A stretch of 27,344 nucleotides of DNA from BM520 sp964474455 (GCA_964474455.1 CAYYSU010000035.1:1-27344); one strand, 5' to 3'. Shown: positions 16,497 to 24,693, counted from the stretch's first letter. Notes: generated from the sequence alone by a model not told the origin. Numbers and translations: made by a program.

Positions 16497-17237
16497 TCAC
16501 TCATTTTTATTTTCCGGAGTGTAAGTATATGTTACCTGCCCGTGGTGAGTGGTGTTGACCGGGTTGACTGTCCTCTTCTTCTTGCCCTCAAGTTCATATT
16601 CGTCCCAAGGAAGTATAGTCTCCTCATCGGCCACATCGTTGATGGTAATAAAATTATCCTTTGGGCCTTCATGCCTGAACAGCAATGCCAAAATTATCCC
16701 GGTTACTGCTCCCATAAGATGTGATTCCCATGAGATATTCCTCTCGGGAAAAAATTCCGGGAAGAACCCCCAGATCATACTACCATAAAAGAAAACTACA
16801 ATAAGTGCAAAGGCTGCCAGATCGTATCTGCGTCGGATAAGAGCACCGCTAAGATGAAAAGCTGCCAGAGCATATACAACGCCACTACTGCCTATATGAA
16901 CAGCCTCGCCACGGGCAAAAAACCATGTCCAGACTCCAGTGATTACCCAGGAAAAAATCATTATTCGTACCGCTATGGGTTTGTAAAGAATAAACAACCC
17001 TGTACCCAGAACTACAAATGGAATCGCATTGCTCCAGAGATGATTGAAATCCCCGTGTAGCAAAGGAGCCGTAAGAATTCCTAACAATCCTAACGGTTCA
17101 AGAGGAATAAGACCAAACCTGTTGAGCCCCAGATTGAGAGTGTTGTCGGTGATGAAAACCGCAAACATTAAAACTACCAAAACCAGTGGTATCTGCATGC
17201 CCTTCCAGAGTACTAAACCGGGTCGTTGATCCTTCAT
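16497..17237 (-). CDS. Rhomboid-family intramembrane serine protease
   Basis: 246 residues. An intramembrane protease that cuts single-span membrane proteins. The catalytic Ser118 lies in GSSG (116-119, a GxSG motif) and the catalytic His173 in SWESHLMGAVTG. The HLWSN stretch (His66, Asn70) supplies the oxyanion-side residues. About six membrane helices lie between 12 and 187. A soluble, acidic and then basic tail of about 55 residues follows, rich in Thr and Asn at its end. The ATG at 17237 is preferred over a TTG at 17276, because the latter would lie inside the -7 promoter box. Substrates cannot be inferred. Confidence 0.93.
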   Translation of the reverse strand: MKDQRPGLVLWKGMQIPLVLVVLMFAVFITDNTLNLGLNRFGLIPLEPLGLLGILTAPLLHGDFNHLWSNAIPFVVLGTGLFILYKPIAVRIMIFSWVITGVWTWFFARGEAVHIGSSGVVYALAAFHLSGALIRRRYDLAAFALIVVFFYGSMIWGFFPEFFPERNISWESHLMGAVTGIILALLFRHEGPKDNFITINDVADEETILPWDEYELEGKKKRTVNPVNTTHHGQVTYTYTPENKNE

Positions 17238-17265
17238 TTTCTCGCTGTTAAATAATCTAAAAAGC

Positions 17266-17273
17266 CAAAGATA
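17266..17273 (-). promoter_or_regulatory. -7 promoter box of the rhomboid gene
   Basis: TATCTTTG on the minus strand is a full TAnnTTTG match, 28 bases before the ATG. No clear -33 TTTG is present at the right distance. It supports the shorter start codon. Confidence 0.45.
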
Positions 17274-17298
17274 CAAACTCTCCTCCGGTATTTTATAT

Positions 17299-17306
17299 TA
17301 CCTTTG
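17299..17306 (+). promoter_or_regulatory. -7 promoter box of the S41 protease gene
   Basis: TACCTTTG, a full match to the -7 consensus, lies 29 bases before the ATG at 17336. No good -33 element is visible upstream. It is about 25 bases from the divergent rhomboid -7 box, so the two promoters may interfere. Confidence 0.5.
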
Positions 17307-17335
17307 TCTCTCTTTTTTATCATATATCTTTGAAA

Positions 17336-18940
17336 ATGAATAAAAGTATTAGAATCACAACGTTAACAGTAATCTTAACTATATTTTCTTCCCTTGTATT
17401 GGTTGCTCAGGAGTCTGATGTTAAGAGCGCTGCCAATAAAATAGGGCGAGGGCTGTCGATTATTGACTATTTTTATGTTGATGATGTTGAACCCAATGAT
17501 CTCGTGGAGATAGCCTTTCGTGAGATGCTCCAGGAACTGGATCCACACTCTGTGTATATGGATGCCTCGGAAACCAAGGAAGCAAATGAACCTCTTCAGG
17601 GTAAGTTTGATGGTATTGGTGTTCAATTTCAACTCTTCAAAGATACTATCCTGGTAGTATCTCCAATAACAGGAGGGCCTTCTGATAAACTGGGTATTCT
17701 TGCAGGAGATAAAATTATTACTATTGATGGTGAAGAGGCCTTTGGTAAGAAAGTGAATAACGAGTGGGTGCGAAAACGACTCCGTGGTGATAAAGGGACA
17801 ACCGTTGATGTGGAAATATACCGAAAAGGAGAGTCTGAACTGCTGGAGTACACTATCACACGTGATAAAATCCCCATTCATAGTGTGGATGCATATTATA
17901 TGTCCACACCCGTTACCGGATATATTAAGATTAATCGCTTTAGCCGTACCACGATGGATGAATACAAGGAGGCAATGACTGAGCTTCGCGCTAAAGGTAT
18001 GCAGAACTTGGTGCTGGACTTACGAAATAATAGTGGTGGATATCTTGATGTGGCGATATCTCTGGCCGACGAATTCCTTAAAGCCGGTGAATTAATAGTA
18101 TATACCGAAGGCCGTAGAAATCCCCGCCGCGATGCCGTTGCTACTACAGCAGGCGAATTTGAAAAAGGAAAACTTGTGGTGTTGATTAATGAAGGCTCGG
18201 CTTCTGCTTCCGAGATTGTGTCAGGAGCGGTACAAGATTGGGACCGTGGCCTTATTATTGGTCGCCGCTCTTTCGGAAAAGGCCTTGTGCAACGACCGTT
18301 CTGGCTGCCCGACAGCTCTCAGATCAGGCTTACAATAGCTCGATACTATACTCCCACAGGCCGTAGTATTCAAAAACCTTACGATGATGGCGTGGAGTCG
18401 TACTTCAAAGACCTCTCCACAAGAATGAAACATGGTGAGTTGATGCATGCTGATAGTATTAAATTTCCCGATTCACTGCGATATACTACTCCCGCAGGTC
18501 GCACTGTATACGGCGGCGGCGGTATTATGCCCGACCTGTTCGTGGCGTACGACTCTACAAAATATTCAAAATACTATACCAGCCTGTGGCGTAAAGGTGT
18601 TCAAAATAGCTTCGTAACAAACCTTATGGATCGAAAACGTGACTACCTTGAAGCTGAATATGCTGATCTTAATACATTCCTAAAAGAATTTATTATTGAT
18701 GATGACTTTATTGAAGAATTTGTGAAATACGCTGCAAAAGAGGGTGTTGAAGAAGATGAAGCAGGATTAAAACAATCAGAAGAAATAATTTCTACTCAGA
18801 TAAAAGCACTTGTGGCAAGAAATTTGTTCGATATATCCAGCTATTTTCAAATTATTAATGAGGTGAGTGAGGAGTACAATTTAGCTCTGGAGATTATGAT
18901 TAAGGATGATATCTTTTCAAAGCAAAATCTTAAATACTGA
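17336..18940 (+). CDS. S41-family carboxyl-terminal processing protease
   Basis: 534 residues from the ATG; a TTG two codons earlier is less likely. A signal peptide (1 to about 25, ending LVLVAQ) sends it to the periplasm. A PDZ domain (about 95-165, with GDKIITIDGE) precedes the S41 catalytic core. The Ser-Lys dyad is Ser290 in GSASASE and Lys315 in SFGKGLVQ, 25 residues apart as in E. coli Prc (Ser430, Lys455). The LVLDLRNNSGGYL stretch is also typical. The family trims or degrades envelope proteins from the C-terminus. A C-terminal helical region (about 420-534) follows the core. It is transcribed alone and upstream of DUF1573, which has its own promoter. The substrate is unknown. Confidence 0.94.
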   Translation: MNKSIRITTLTVILTIFSSLVLVAQESDVKSAANKIGRGLSIIDYFYVDDVEPNDLVEIAFREMLQELDPHSVYMDASETKEANEPLQGKFDGIGVQFQLFKDTILVVSPITGGPSDKLGILAGDKIITIDGEEAFGKKVNNEWVRKRLRGDKGTTVDVEIYRKGESELLEYTITRDKIPIHSVDAYYMSTPVTGYIKINRFSRTTMDEYKEAMTELRAKGMQNLVLDLRNNSGGYLDVAISLADEFLKAGELIVYTEGRRNPRRDAVATTAGEFEKGKLVVLINEGSASASEIVSGAVQDWDRGLIIGRRSFGKGLVQRPFWLPDSSQIRLTIARYYTPTGRSIQKPYDDGVESYFKDLSTRMKHGELMHADSIKFPDSLRYTTPAGRTVYGGGGIMPDLFVAYDSTKYSKYYTSLWRKGVQNSFVTNLMDRKRDYLEAEYADLNTFLKEFIIDDDFIEEFVKYAAKEGVEEDEAGLKQSEEIISTQIKALVARNLFDISSYFQIINEVSEEYNLALEIMIKDDIFSKQNLKY

Positions 18941-18945
18941 TGTCA

Positions 18946-18977
18946 TTTGTATGTTTAATAAATTACTTTTACCTTTG
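18946..18977 (+). promoter_or_regulatory. Consensus Bacteroidota promoter of the DUF1573 gene
   Basis: TTTG (18946-18949), 20 bases, then TACCTTTG (18970-18977), a full match to both elements at ideal spacing. It starts 5 bases after the S41 protease stop, and the leader to the ATG at 19028 would be about 45 bases. Confidence 0.8.
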
Positions 18978-19027
18978 CTTACTTTGAATTTTTACATCGT
19001 AAATAAACATCTTATAATTATACTATT

Positions 19028-19504
19028 ATGAAAAAATTGGCCTTAATACTTAGCGTTTTGTTTCTCGGAATGACAGTAAGTTTTGCTCAACATAATGCAG
19101 CGAATGAAAAAAACAATAACCCTAATGCCCCAAAAATAGAATTTGAAAAATTAGTCCACGATTATGGTACTATAAATCAGTATGGTGATGGAAATTGTGA
19201 ATTTCCTTTTACAAATACTGGTAAGGAACCCCTGGTACTTAGCAATGTTCGCTCCTCCTGTGGATGTACTGTCCCCGACTGGCCTCGTAAACCAATATTA
19301 CCCGGAAAAACAGAAGTTATTAAAGTTAAATATGCTACCAACAGACTAGGGAAAATCAATAAGAGTATCACAGTTCAATCTAATGGTGTTAATAATCCTG
19401 TGGTTCTGCGCATTGCCGGTAACATTATCCCTAAACCAAAGGAAGATGTTCCTGCTAAGAACCTGGATAATTCTGCCGCTCCTGTGGCAAAACCGAATAA
19501 ATAA
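19028..19504 (+). CDS. Secreted DUF1573 protein
   Basis: 158 residues. A signal peptide (1 to about 20, ending VSFAQ) is followed by a single immunoglobulin-like DUF1573 domain (about 36-138). The family hallmark SSCGCTVP lies in the middle, with the usual preceding FTNTGKEPLVL and following GKTEVIKVKYATNRLGK. The C-terminal 20 residues are rich in Pro, Ala, Lys and Asn and probably unstructured. DUF1573 proteins are common in Bacteroidota envelopes, but no biochemical role is established that I know of. It has its own strong consensus promoter and terminator, so it is a single-gene unit and probably well expressed. Confidence 0.92.
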   Translation: MKKLALILSVLFLGMTVSFAQHNAANEKNNNPNAPKIEFEKLVHDYGTINQYGDGNCEFPFTNTGKEPLVLSNVRSSCGCTVPDWPRKPILPGKTEVIKVKYATNRLGKINKSITVQSNGVNNPVVLRIAGNIIPKPKEDVPAKNLDNSAAPVAKPNK

Positions 19505-19529
19505 TAAGATTTAAAACCTATTGATATAT

Positions 19530-19566
19530 AACCCGACAGAATCATTTCTGCCGGGTTTTGTTTTTT
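19530..19566 (+). terminator. Terminator after the DUF1573 gene
   Basis: AACCCG-A-CAG and CTG-C-CGGGTT pair (19530-19556) around an 8-base loop with one internal mismatch, followed by a run of Ts to 19566. Confidence 0.85.
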
Positions 19567-19622
19567 AATGTTTCAGATGATTCAAATGTCGCAACGGGTA
19601 TGTTTTTGAATGCTTTTCTTTT

Positions 19623-19630
19623 TACCTTTG
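19623..19630 (+). promoter_or_regulatory. -7 promoter box of the aminotransferase gene
   Basis: TACCTTTG matches the -7 consensus. The nearest TTTG upstream (19605-19608) is only 14 bases away, too short for a normal -33 element. The leader to the ATG at 19663 would be about 25 bases. Confidence 0.5.
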
Positions 19631-19662
19631 CGGCGTATAAAGTTTAATTAAAACCATTTACG

Positions 19663-20862
19663 ATGCCTAAGATATCAGAAAAAGGACGGCAAATGCCGGA
19701 ATCACCTATCCGTAAACTGGTCCCTTTTGCCGATACAGCAAAGAAAAAGGGGCATAAAGTATATCATCTCAATATCGGCCAGCCCGATATCGAAACACCT
19801 GAAGTGATGATGCAGGCGGTGAAGAATTTTAACCAGAGGGTTGTTGCTTACAGCCACTCTGCCGGAAATGTCTCTTACCGTGAAAAACTCACTAAGTACT
19901 ACAAGGGTATTGGTATTGATATCTCTGCGGATCAGATTATTGTCGCAGCAGGAGCATCGGAGGCAATCCTTTTTGCTTTCCAAAGCACAATGGATCCCGG
20001 AGATGAGATAATTATCCCCGAACCATTTTATGCAAACTATAATGGCTTTGCTACAAATGCCGGAGTGGTAGTTCGGCCTATCCCATCCTTTATTGATGAT
20101 GGTTTCGCTCTGCCTCCAATCGCTGAGTTTGAAAAAGTAATCAACGAAAAAACTAAGGGGATCATGATCTGTAACCCTAATAACCCAACAGGTTACCTTT
20201 ACAGTAAAGAAGAACTTGATGTTCTGCGCGAATTGGCTCTGAAATATGACCTCTATCTCTATGCTGATGAGGTGTATCGTGAGTTCTGTTATGATGGTCA
20301 CAAACATACTTCTGTAATGCATCTTGACGGCCTTGATGATAATACTATCCTTATCGATTCTGTTTCCAAGCGTTACAGTGCATGTGGTGTTCGTATCGGC
20401 TGTATGATCTCTCGCAATGCTGAAGTGATGGCCACAGCAATGAAATTTGCTCAGGCCCGCCTCTCACCTCCCTCTTTTGGTCAGGTAGCGGCTGAAGCTG
20501 CTCTTGATGTTCCGGAATCCTATTTCGATGCTATTCTGAAAGAGTATGATGCGCGCAGAAATGTGGTCTTTGATGGTATCAATGCCATAGATGGAGCTCA
20601 CTGCCCTAAACCAAAGGGTGCTTTCTATGTGGTAGCAGCTCTGCCTATTGACAACGCTGACGTATTCTGCCAGTGGCTGCTGGAAGATTTTGACTACAAT
20701 GGTGCAACAGTAATGCTTGCTCCTGCTACAGGATTCTACGCCACCAAAGGCGCAGGAATGAATGAGGTGCGTATTAGCTATGTGCTCAATGTCGATGACC
20801 TTCGCGCTTCAGTGAAATGCCTCGAAGAGGCACTTAAGGTGTACCCCGGGCGTACGAAGTAA
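19663..20862 (+). CDS. Class I/II PLP-dependent aminotransferase (aspartate aminotransferase-like)
   Basis: 399 residues, typical for fold-type I aminotransferases. It moves an amino group between an amino acid and a 2-oxo acid in the cytoplasm, using PLP. Cofactor residues are visible: Asn174 in NPNNPTG, Asp202 and Tyr205 in YADEVYREF, Lys236 (Schiff base) in DSVSKRYSACGVR, and a C-terminal Arg in NEVRISY that binds the substrate carboxylate. The PLP-lysine context (SKRYSACGVRIG) belongs to the aspartate aminotransferase Igamma-like group, but the substrate (aspartate, aromatic or other) cannot be fixed by eye. It has its own terminator and is convergent with namZ. Confidence 0.92.
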   Translation: MPKISEKGRQMPESPIRKLVPFADTAKKKGHKVYHLNIGQPDIETPEVMMQAVKNFNQRVVAYSHSAGNVSYREKLTKYYKGIGIDISADQIIVAAGASEAILFAFQSTMDPGDEIIIPEPFYANYNGFATNAGVVVRPIPSFIDDGFALPPIAEFEKVINEKTKGIMICNPNNPTGYLYSKEELDVLRELALKYDLYLYADEVYREFCYDGHKHTSVMHLDGLDDNTILIDSVSKRYSACGVRIGCMISRNAEVMATAMKFAQARLSPPSFGQVAAEAALDVPESYFDAILKEYDARRNVVFDGINAIDGAHCPKPKGAFYVVAALPIDNADVFCQWLLEDFDYNGATVMLAPATGFYATKGAGMNEVRISYVLNVDDLRASVKCLEEALKVYPGRTK

Positions 20863-20878
20863 ACAAATGATAATGTAT

Positions 20879-20913
20879 AAAAACTGCCCGGACAAATCCG
20901 GGCAGTTTTTTTT
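20879..20913 (+). terminator. Bidirectional terminator between the aminotransferase and namZ
   Basis: A perfect 14-bp stem, AAAAACTGCCCGGA (20879-20892) with TCCGGGCAGTTTTT (20897-20910), closes a CAAA loop. A T-run follows on the plus strand and the A-rich start gives one on the minus strand, so it can end both convergent genes. Confidence 0.92.
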
Positions 20914-20958
20914 ATCTCTCAAAATGTGTTGCTGATTTTTTGAACAATACCCTTGCGC

Positions 20959-22131
20959 CTAATACAAAAGATACTTCGCCCGTATCGACTTATAGTTCTC
21001 CAGATCTGCATTCCAGCTCTCACGTATCTCCTCCTCACTCTTTCCGCTTATAATCTGCTCTCTCAACTCATCGTTCCCCGCAAGTTTATCAAAGAATGGA
21101 TTGAAAAACTTGCTGTCGCCAATCTGCTCGTATGCATTTAAGATATAGCTTATGTTGATCTTGCCAAATACCTTTAGCTCTGTAACCTCATCTGTCAAAT
21201 CGTAGCCGTTACATACTTTATTTTCGTGTTTTGGATATTTACTGGCGCCGGGAATGGAGACAGGAGTGAAGGTGTAACCTGTATCTTCAAAATCCGGATG
21301 GCCATATTTGCTGAATGGCGTATCTGTCCCCCTGCCAACGCTAACAACAGTGCCCTCAAAGAGACAGAGGCTGGGATAGAGATAGATACTGTTCATATCG
21401 GGCAGGTTAGGGGAGGGCTTTACAGGTAAGCAGTAAGATGTGCTATGGTCGTAATTATTGCAGGTAACAACATGCAGTTCCGGAGTGTTATCGCTCTCCA
21501 GCCATCCTTCTCCTATAGCCATTCGGGCATATTCTGCCACCGTCATGCCATGAACCACAGGAACAGGATGAAGCCCCACAAAAGAGGAAAAAGGCTCCTT
21601 TAAAACCGGACCGTCAACATAATGCCCGTTGGGATTGGGGCGGTCAAAAATTATCATGGGAATGCCGTACTCAGCACACGCATCAAGCACATAGCTCATG
21701 GTACTGATATATGTGTAAAACCGTGCTCCCACATCCTGAATGTCAAATATTACAATGTCAATATCCGTCAGCATCTGTTGGGTTGGCTTTTTTTGTTTTC
21801 CATAGAGTGAAATAATGGGAATACCTGTTTTTATGTCTTTCCCGTCATTCACTCCGGCTCCGGCTTCTGCTTCTCCGCGAAAGCCATGCTCTGGACAAAA
21901 AATCACTCTGAGATCCACTCCTTTAGCATGCAACGTGTCTATCAGATGTACCCCATAGGCAACGGTGGTGGGATTGGCGACAATAGCAACTCTCTTATCT
22001 TTTAGAAGAGGCAGATACTCATCAAATTGCTCAGCGCCGACAATAACATCTGTCGGATTTTTTACTCTTTGACAACTACTGCTTAATCCACATATTAGAA
22101 ATACTAAAAAAAGAGTAAATATTCGTTTCAT
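20959..22131 (-). CDS. namZ: Exo-beta-N-acetylmuramidase NamZ (DUF1343), lipoprotein
   Basis: 390 residues from the ATG at 22131. An extension to 22296 would pass through the promoter and add no signal, so it is rejected. A lipoprotein signal ends in LSSSC (Cys about 20), placing the protein on the outer or inner membrane facing the periplasm. Family motifs: VAIVANPT, CPEHGFRGEAEAGAGV, DIVIFDIQDVGARFYTYIST, FDRPNPNG and FEGTVVSVGRGTDTPF. This family (former DUF1343, YbbC) was shown in Bacillus subtilis and Tannerella forsythia to remove MurNAc from the non-reducing ends of peptidoglycan fragments. It therefore likely acts in wall recycling or salvage. No MurNAc uptake genes are next to it. 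The promoter at 22150-22180 overlaps that of the divergent permease gene. Confidence 0.93.
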   Translation of the reverse strand: MKRIFTLFLVFLICGLSSSCQRVKNPTDVIVGAEQFDEYLPLLKDKRVAIVANPTTVAYGVHLIDTLHAKGVDLRVIFCPEHGFRGEAEAGAGVNDGKDIKTGIPIISLYGKQKKPTQQMLTDIDIVIFDIQDVGARFYTYISTMSYVLDACAEYGIPMIIFDRPNPNGHYVDGPVLKEPFSSFVGLHPVPVVHGMTVAEYARMAIGEGWLESDNTPELHVVTCNNYDHSTSYCLPVKPSPNLPDMNSIYLYPSLCLFEGTVVSVGRGTDTPFSKYGHPDFEDTGYTFTPVSIPGASKYPKHENKVCNGYDLTDEVTELKVFGKINISYILNAYEQIGDSKFFNPFFDKLAGNDELREQIISGKSEEEIRESWNADLENYKSIRAKYLLY

Positions 22132-22149
22132 ATCTTTATTTTTGAAAAA

Positions 22150-22180
22150 CAAATATCGCCTATTTGTGGCGTTATTCAAA
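22150..22180 (-). promoter_or_regulatory. Promoter of namZ
   Basis: On the minus strand, TTTG (22177-22180), 19 bases, then GATATTTG (22150-22157), one base from the TAnnTTTG consensus. It lies 18 bases before the ATG and supports the short start. Confidence 0.6.
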
Positions 22181-22195
22181 ATCTGATTACCTTTA
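22163..22195 (+). promoter_or_regulatory. Promoter of the LolC/E-like permease gene
   Basis: TTTG (22163-22166), 21 bases, then TACCTTTA (22188-22195), one base from consensus, 18 bases before the ATG at 22214. It overlaps the namZ promoter on the other strand, so only one polymerase could occupy the site at a time. Confidence 0.6.
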
Positions 22196-22213
22196 CCCGG
22201 TAACAAGAAAGCT

Positions 22214-23440
22214 ATGAATTTCGAACTCTTTGTTGCGCGTAGGATGCACACCAAAAAAGGAGAGTCCTTTAGCGGATCTTTTATTCGTATTGCCATTATC
22301 AGTGTCGCACTTGGTGTGGTGATGATGATAATGGCCGATTCTATCCTAATAGGTTTTCAGGATGCCATTCGCGATAAGATCGCCGGGTTTGCGGGTCATA
22401 TACGAATATCCCCATTTACCGGTAACGAATCCTGGGAGCAGGAGCCTGTGGAAGGTTACGGAAATTGGCTTCTGCAAATTCAAAATACCGAGGGCGTGGA
22501 TCATGCTCAGGTATATGCCACTAAGGCCGGCATCATTAAAACCGATGATCAGATTGAAGGCGTGGTACTTAAAGGTATAGCATCTGATTTTTCCTGGAGA
22601 TGGTTTGAACAACAGCTCATCGAAGGCTCCTCTTTCCGCGTAAGCGATACATCCACAAAAACAAATGATATACTTATCTCCAAACATATCTCCGACCGTC
22701 TGCAGCTGCATACCGGAGATGAAGTCCCGGTCTGGTTTGTGAGTAACAATGCCACAACCCGGGGGCGGAAATTTACTGTCTGTGGCGTTTATGAAACAGG
22801 GCTGGCCGAGTTTGATGAACTATATGCTCTCTGTGATATAGGACATATCCGGAAACTAAATAACTGGGGCGACACACAGATCGCCGGGGTTGAGATTTTT
22901 GTTGATAAATTTAAAGACATCGACAAACTTAACTCCCGAATATACCAGATGCTACCTTATGATCTTGATGCTCGTACCATCCGGAATCTCTATCCGCAAA
23001 TGTTCGACTGGCTGGCACTCCAGGATACAAATGTGGTGGTAATAATGATCCTAATGGTTCTTGTTGCCGGGATTACCATGATAGCTACACTATTGATACT
23101 GATACTTGAAAGGACACGAATGATTGGTGTGTTAAAAGCATTGGGAGCAACGGGAAACAGTGTCAGTCGTATTTTTATTTATAATGCCGTTCGTATTGTC
23201 GGACGCGGCCTCATCTGGGGCAACGCCATTGCTTTGGTGTTTATATTAATACAGTACCACACTGGTGTGATCACCTTGCCACGGGAGTCGTATTATGTCA
23301 GTTATGTCCCGGTAGCCATTAATATCTGGCATATGGTACTTATCAATCTGGGGACAGTTCTGGTGTGTGCCTTAATGTTGATCTTGCCGTCGCGGATCAT
23401 TTCACGTATCGATCCGGTGAAGAGTATCCGTATGGAGTAA
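22214..23440 (+). CDS. ABC transporter permease, LolC/LolE-like (FtsX/MacB type)
   Basis: 408 residues, the usual size of LolC/E. It has an N-terminal membrane helix (about 24-48), a large periplasmic MacB-like domain (about 50-265), and three C-terminal helices in the FtsX fold (about 272-298, 320-345 and 372-395). The helix-2 to helix-3 loop carries ERTRMIGVLKALGATGNSV, the coupling-helix motif that contacts the ATPase. LolCDE moves lipoproteins from the inner membrane to the outer-membrane carrier LolA. No ATPase (LolD) is next to this gene, so the partner must be encoded elsewhere. A related lipid or macrolide exporter role is possible. It is divergent from namZ and nearly abuts the cysH gene (9 bases, convergent). 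Confidence 0.88.
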   Translation: MNFELFVARRMHTKKGESFSGSFIRIAIISVALGVVMMIMADSILIGFQDAIRDKIAGFAGHIRISPFTGNESWEQEPVEGYGNWLLQIQNTEGVDHAQVYATKAGIIKTDDQIEGVVLKGIASDFSWRWFEQQLIEGSSFRVSDTSTKTNDILISKHISDRLQLHTGDEVPVWFVSNNATTRGRKFTVCGVYETGLAEFDELYALCDIGHIRKLNNWGDTQIAGVEIFVDKFKDIDKLNSRIYQMLPYDLDARTIRNLYPQMFDWLALQDTNVVVIMILMVLVAGITMIATLLILILERTRMIGVLKALGATGNSVSRIFIYNAVRIVGRGLIWGNAIALVFILIQYHTGVITLPRESYYVSYVPVAINIWHMVLINLGTVLVCALMLILPSRIISRIDPVKSIRME

Positions 23441-23449
23441 TGCTTAGTG

Positions 23450-24154
23450 CTATTTTTTGTGTAACCCGCACTCTCTGGATTCCGGGTTCTCCCACCACCA
23501 TCTTCCTGCTCTGACATCTTCGCCCGGTAAAATAGCTCGTGTACATGGCTGACACCCGATGCTGGGAAAGCCTTTCTTGTGTAAGGTATTTACCGGAACA
23601 TTATATTTGTCAATATAGTCCCAGGTGTTCTTTTCAGTCCAATAAATCAGCGGATTGATCTTGATGATGCTGTTGCCCTCGTCCCACTCCACAACCTGCA
23701 TATCTATGCGAGTCACGGACTGACTTTTTCTAAGTCCGCATATCCAGGCATCTAATCCGGAGAAAGCCCGCTTAAGAGGGACTATCTTGCGGAGGTTACA
23801 ACATAGTTTTCTGTTTTCAACACTGTTGTAAAAAAGATTGATGCCCTTCTCGTTAACCATATCTTCTATCATCTTGTAATCGGGGAAATATATTTTGATA
23901 GAAATATCATACCTCTGGCAGGTGCGGTCAATAAGGTCGTAAGTTTCAGGGAATAGTCTTCCGGTGTCGAGAGAGAAGATGGATACGGGCAATTTATGCT
24001 GCACAATCATATCAGTGATAACCTGATCCTCGGCGCCAAGGCTGGAAGCCAATGCAATGCGATCACCGAATTTTTCATATACAAACGTCAGTATCTCTTC
24101 TGCCGTTTTTCCCTGTAGCTGCTTATTTAACTCTTCTGCCAGTGCTTTGCTCAT
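23450..24154 (-). CDS. cysH: Adenylyl-sulfate (APS) reductase
   Basis: 234 residues from the ATG at 24154; a longer start at 24205 would run through the promoter box. It reduces activated sulfate to sulfite with thioredoxin as donor, in assimilatory sulfate reduction. Motifs: SSLGAEDQV (38-46) and LDTGRLFPET (62-71) in the nucleotide-binding fold, GLRKSQSVTR (140-149), and the catalytic Cys229 in ECGLH. The pair Cys118-Cys119 together with Cys201 and Cys204 forms the [4Fe-4S] ligand set, which marks APS-type rather than PAPS-type enzymes. The usual partners (cysD, cysN, sulfite reductase) are not in the window, so it is a lone cys gene here. The family is very secure; APS specificity is inferred from the cluster ligands. 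Confidence 0.94.
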   Translation of the reverse strand: MSKALAEELNKQLQGKTAEEILTFVYEKFGDRIALASSLGAEDQVITDMIVQHKLPVSIFSLDTGRLFPETYDLIDRTCQRYDISIKIYFPDYKMIEDMVNEKGINLFYNSVENRKLCCNLRKIVPLKRAFSGLDAWICGLRKSQSVTRIDMQVVEWDEGNSIIKINPLIYWTEKNTWDYIDKYNVPVNTLHKKGFPSIGCQPCTRAILPGEDVRAGRWWWENPESRECGLHKK

Positions 24155-24175
24155 AATAGTTGTTTTAGAAAAGTA

Positions 24176-24205
24176 CAAATGTACAGAATTCCTTTTTACT
24201 GCCAA
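24176..24205 (-). promoter_or_regulatory. Promoter of cysH
   Basis: On the minus strand, TTGG (24202-24205), 18 bases, then TACATTTG (24176-24183), a full -7 match, 21 bases before the ATG at 24154. This favours the shorter start over the one at 24205. Confidence 0.6.
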
Positions 24206-24252
24206 TTATGGAGTGACTGCTGTTTTTCATTATCTTTACAAAAAACCATCTG

Positions 24253-24432
24253 ATGAGAAAACTTGATAAACTGATAAAGCAACGTTATGAATTAACCATG
24301 CAGAAGATCGATCTTGAAGGAAAGATAGAGCGTGGTGCCGGAAAATCCAAGGATCATGAGACCCTTAAAATAGTGTTGGAAAAGCTTGAAGATCTGAAAG
24401 TCAGGATAAAGAATATTGAAAACAACCGCTAA
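24253..24432 (+). CDS. Small charged helical protein, 59 residues, function unknown
   Basis: An open frame with ATG at 24253-24255 and TAA at 24430-24432. The product begins MRKLDKLIKQRYEL and ends IKNIENNR. It is about 45% charged residues with regular hydrophobic spacing, so one or two amphipathic helices or a short coiled coil. The frame has a normal amino-acid make-up, no Cys or Trp, and no competing frame on the other strand. A near-consensus -7 box TATCTTTA lies just upstream (about 24232-24239), divergent from the cysH promoter. It is followed after about 50 bases by repeat copy B. No function is proposed; it is probably real but unverified. Confidence 0.6.
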   Translation: MRKLDKLIKQRYELTMQKIDLEGKIERGAGKSKDHETLKIVLEKLEDLKVRIKNIENNR

Positions 24433-24481
24433 GGCACTAATAAGTTTTCCTTAATAACCTTTGTAATTACACAACCTAATG

Positions 24482-24667
24482 ATGCTGCCGGAACCACTTT
24501 TTCGCTCCGCAGAAAAGCACTCTGTGGAACTCTGGTAACTCCCAAACAAATCGAAGCTGAAAAAAAACCTGAAAATTCGCCTGTTATTGAATCACGGATA
24601 GCTAAAAAAACACTCTGTGTAATAATTATTAAAAAACACTCACGCCCCAACTATTACCCCTGATCCA
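24482..24667 (+). repeat. Dispersed intergenic repeat, copy B
   Basis: About 186 bases, homologous to copy A at 6836-7022 in the same orientation. It begins TGCTGCCGGAACCACTTT and ends ATTACCCCTGATCCA. Copy B contains CACTCTGTG twice (24518-24526 and 24611-24619); copy A has CACCCTGTG and TACTCTGTA at the matching places, so the unit has an internal repeat. A 73-codon frame antisense to copy B is not preserved in copy A, which makes a coding role unlikely. It lies between a small gene and a tRNA terminator. Confidence 0.85.
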
Positions 24668-24693
24668 AAGAGTAGGTAGCAATTTGTGGGCAC

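Noticed and set aside
20959..22296. namZ start at 22296
   Set aside because: The extension crosses the promoter and hides the lipoprotein signal that begins at 22131.
24429..24650. 73-codon minus-strand frame across repeat copy B
   Set aside because: Copy A has stops and length changes in the matching frame, so the sequence is conserved without the frame.
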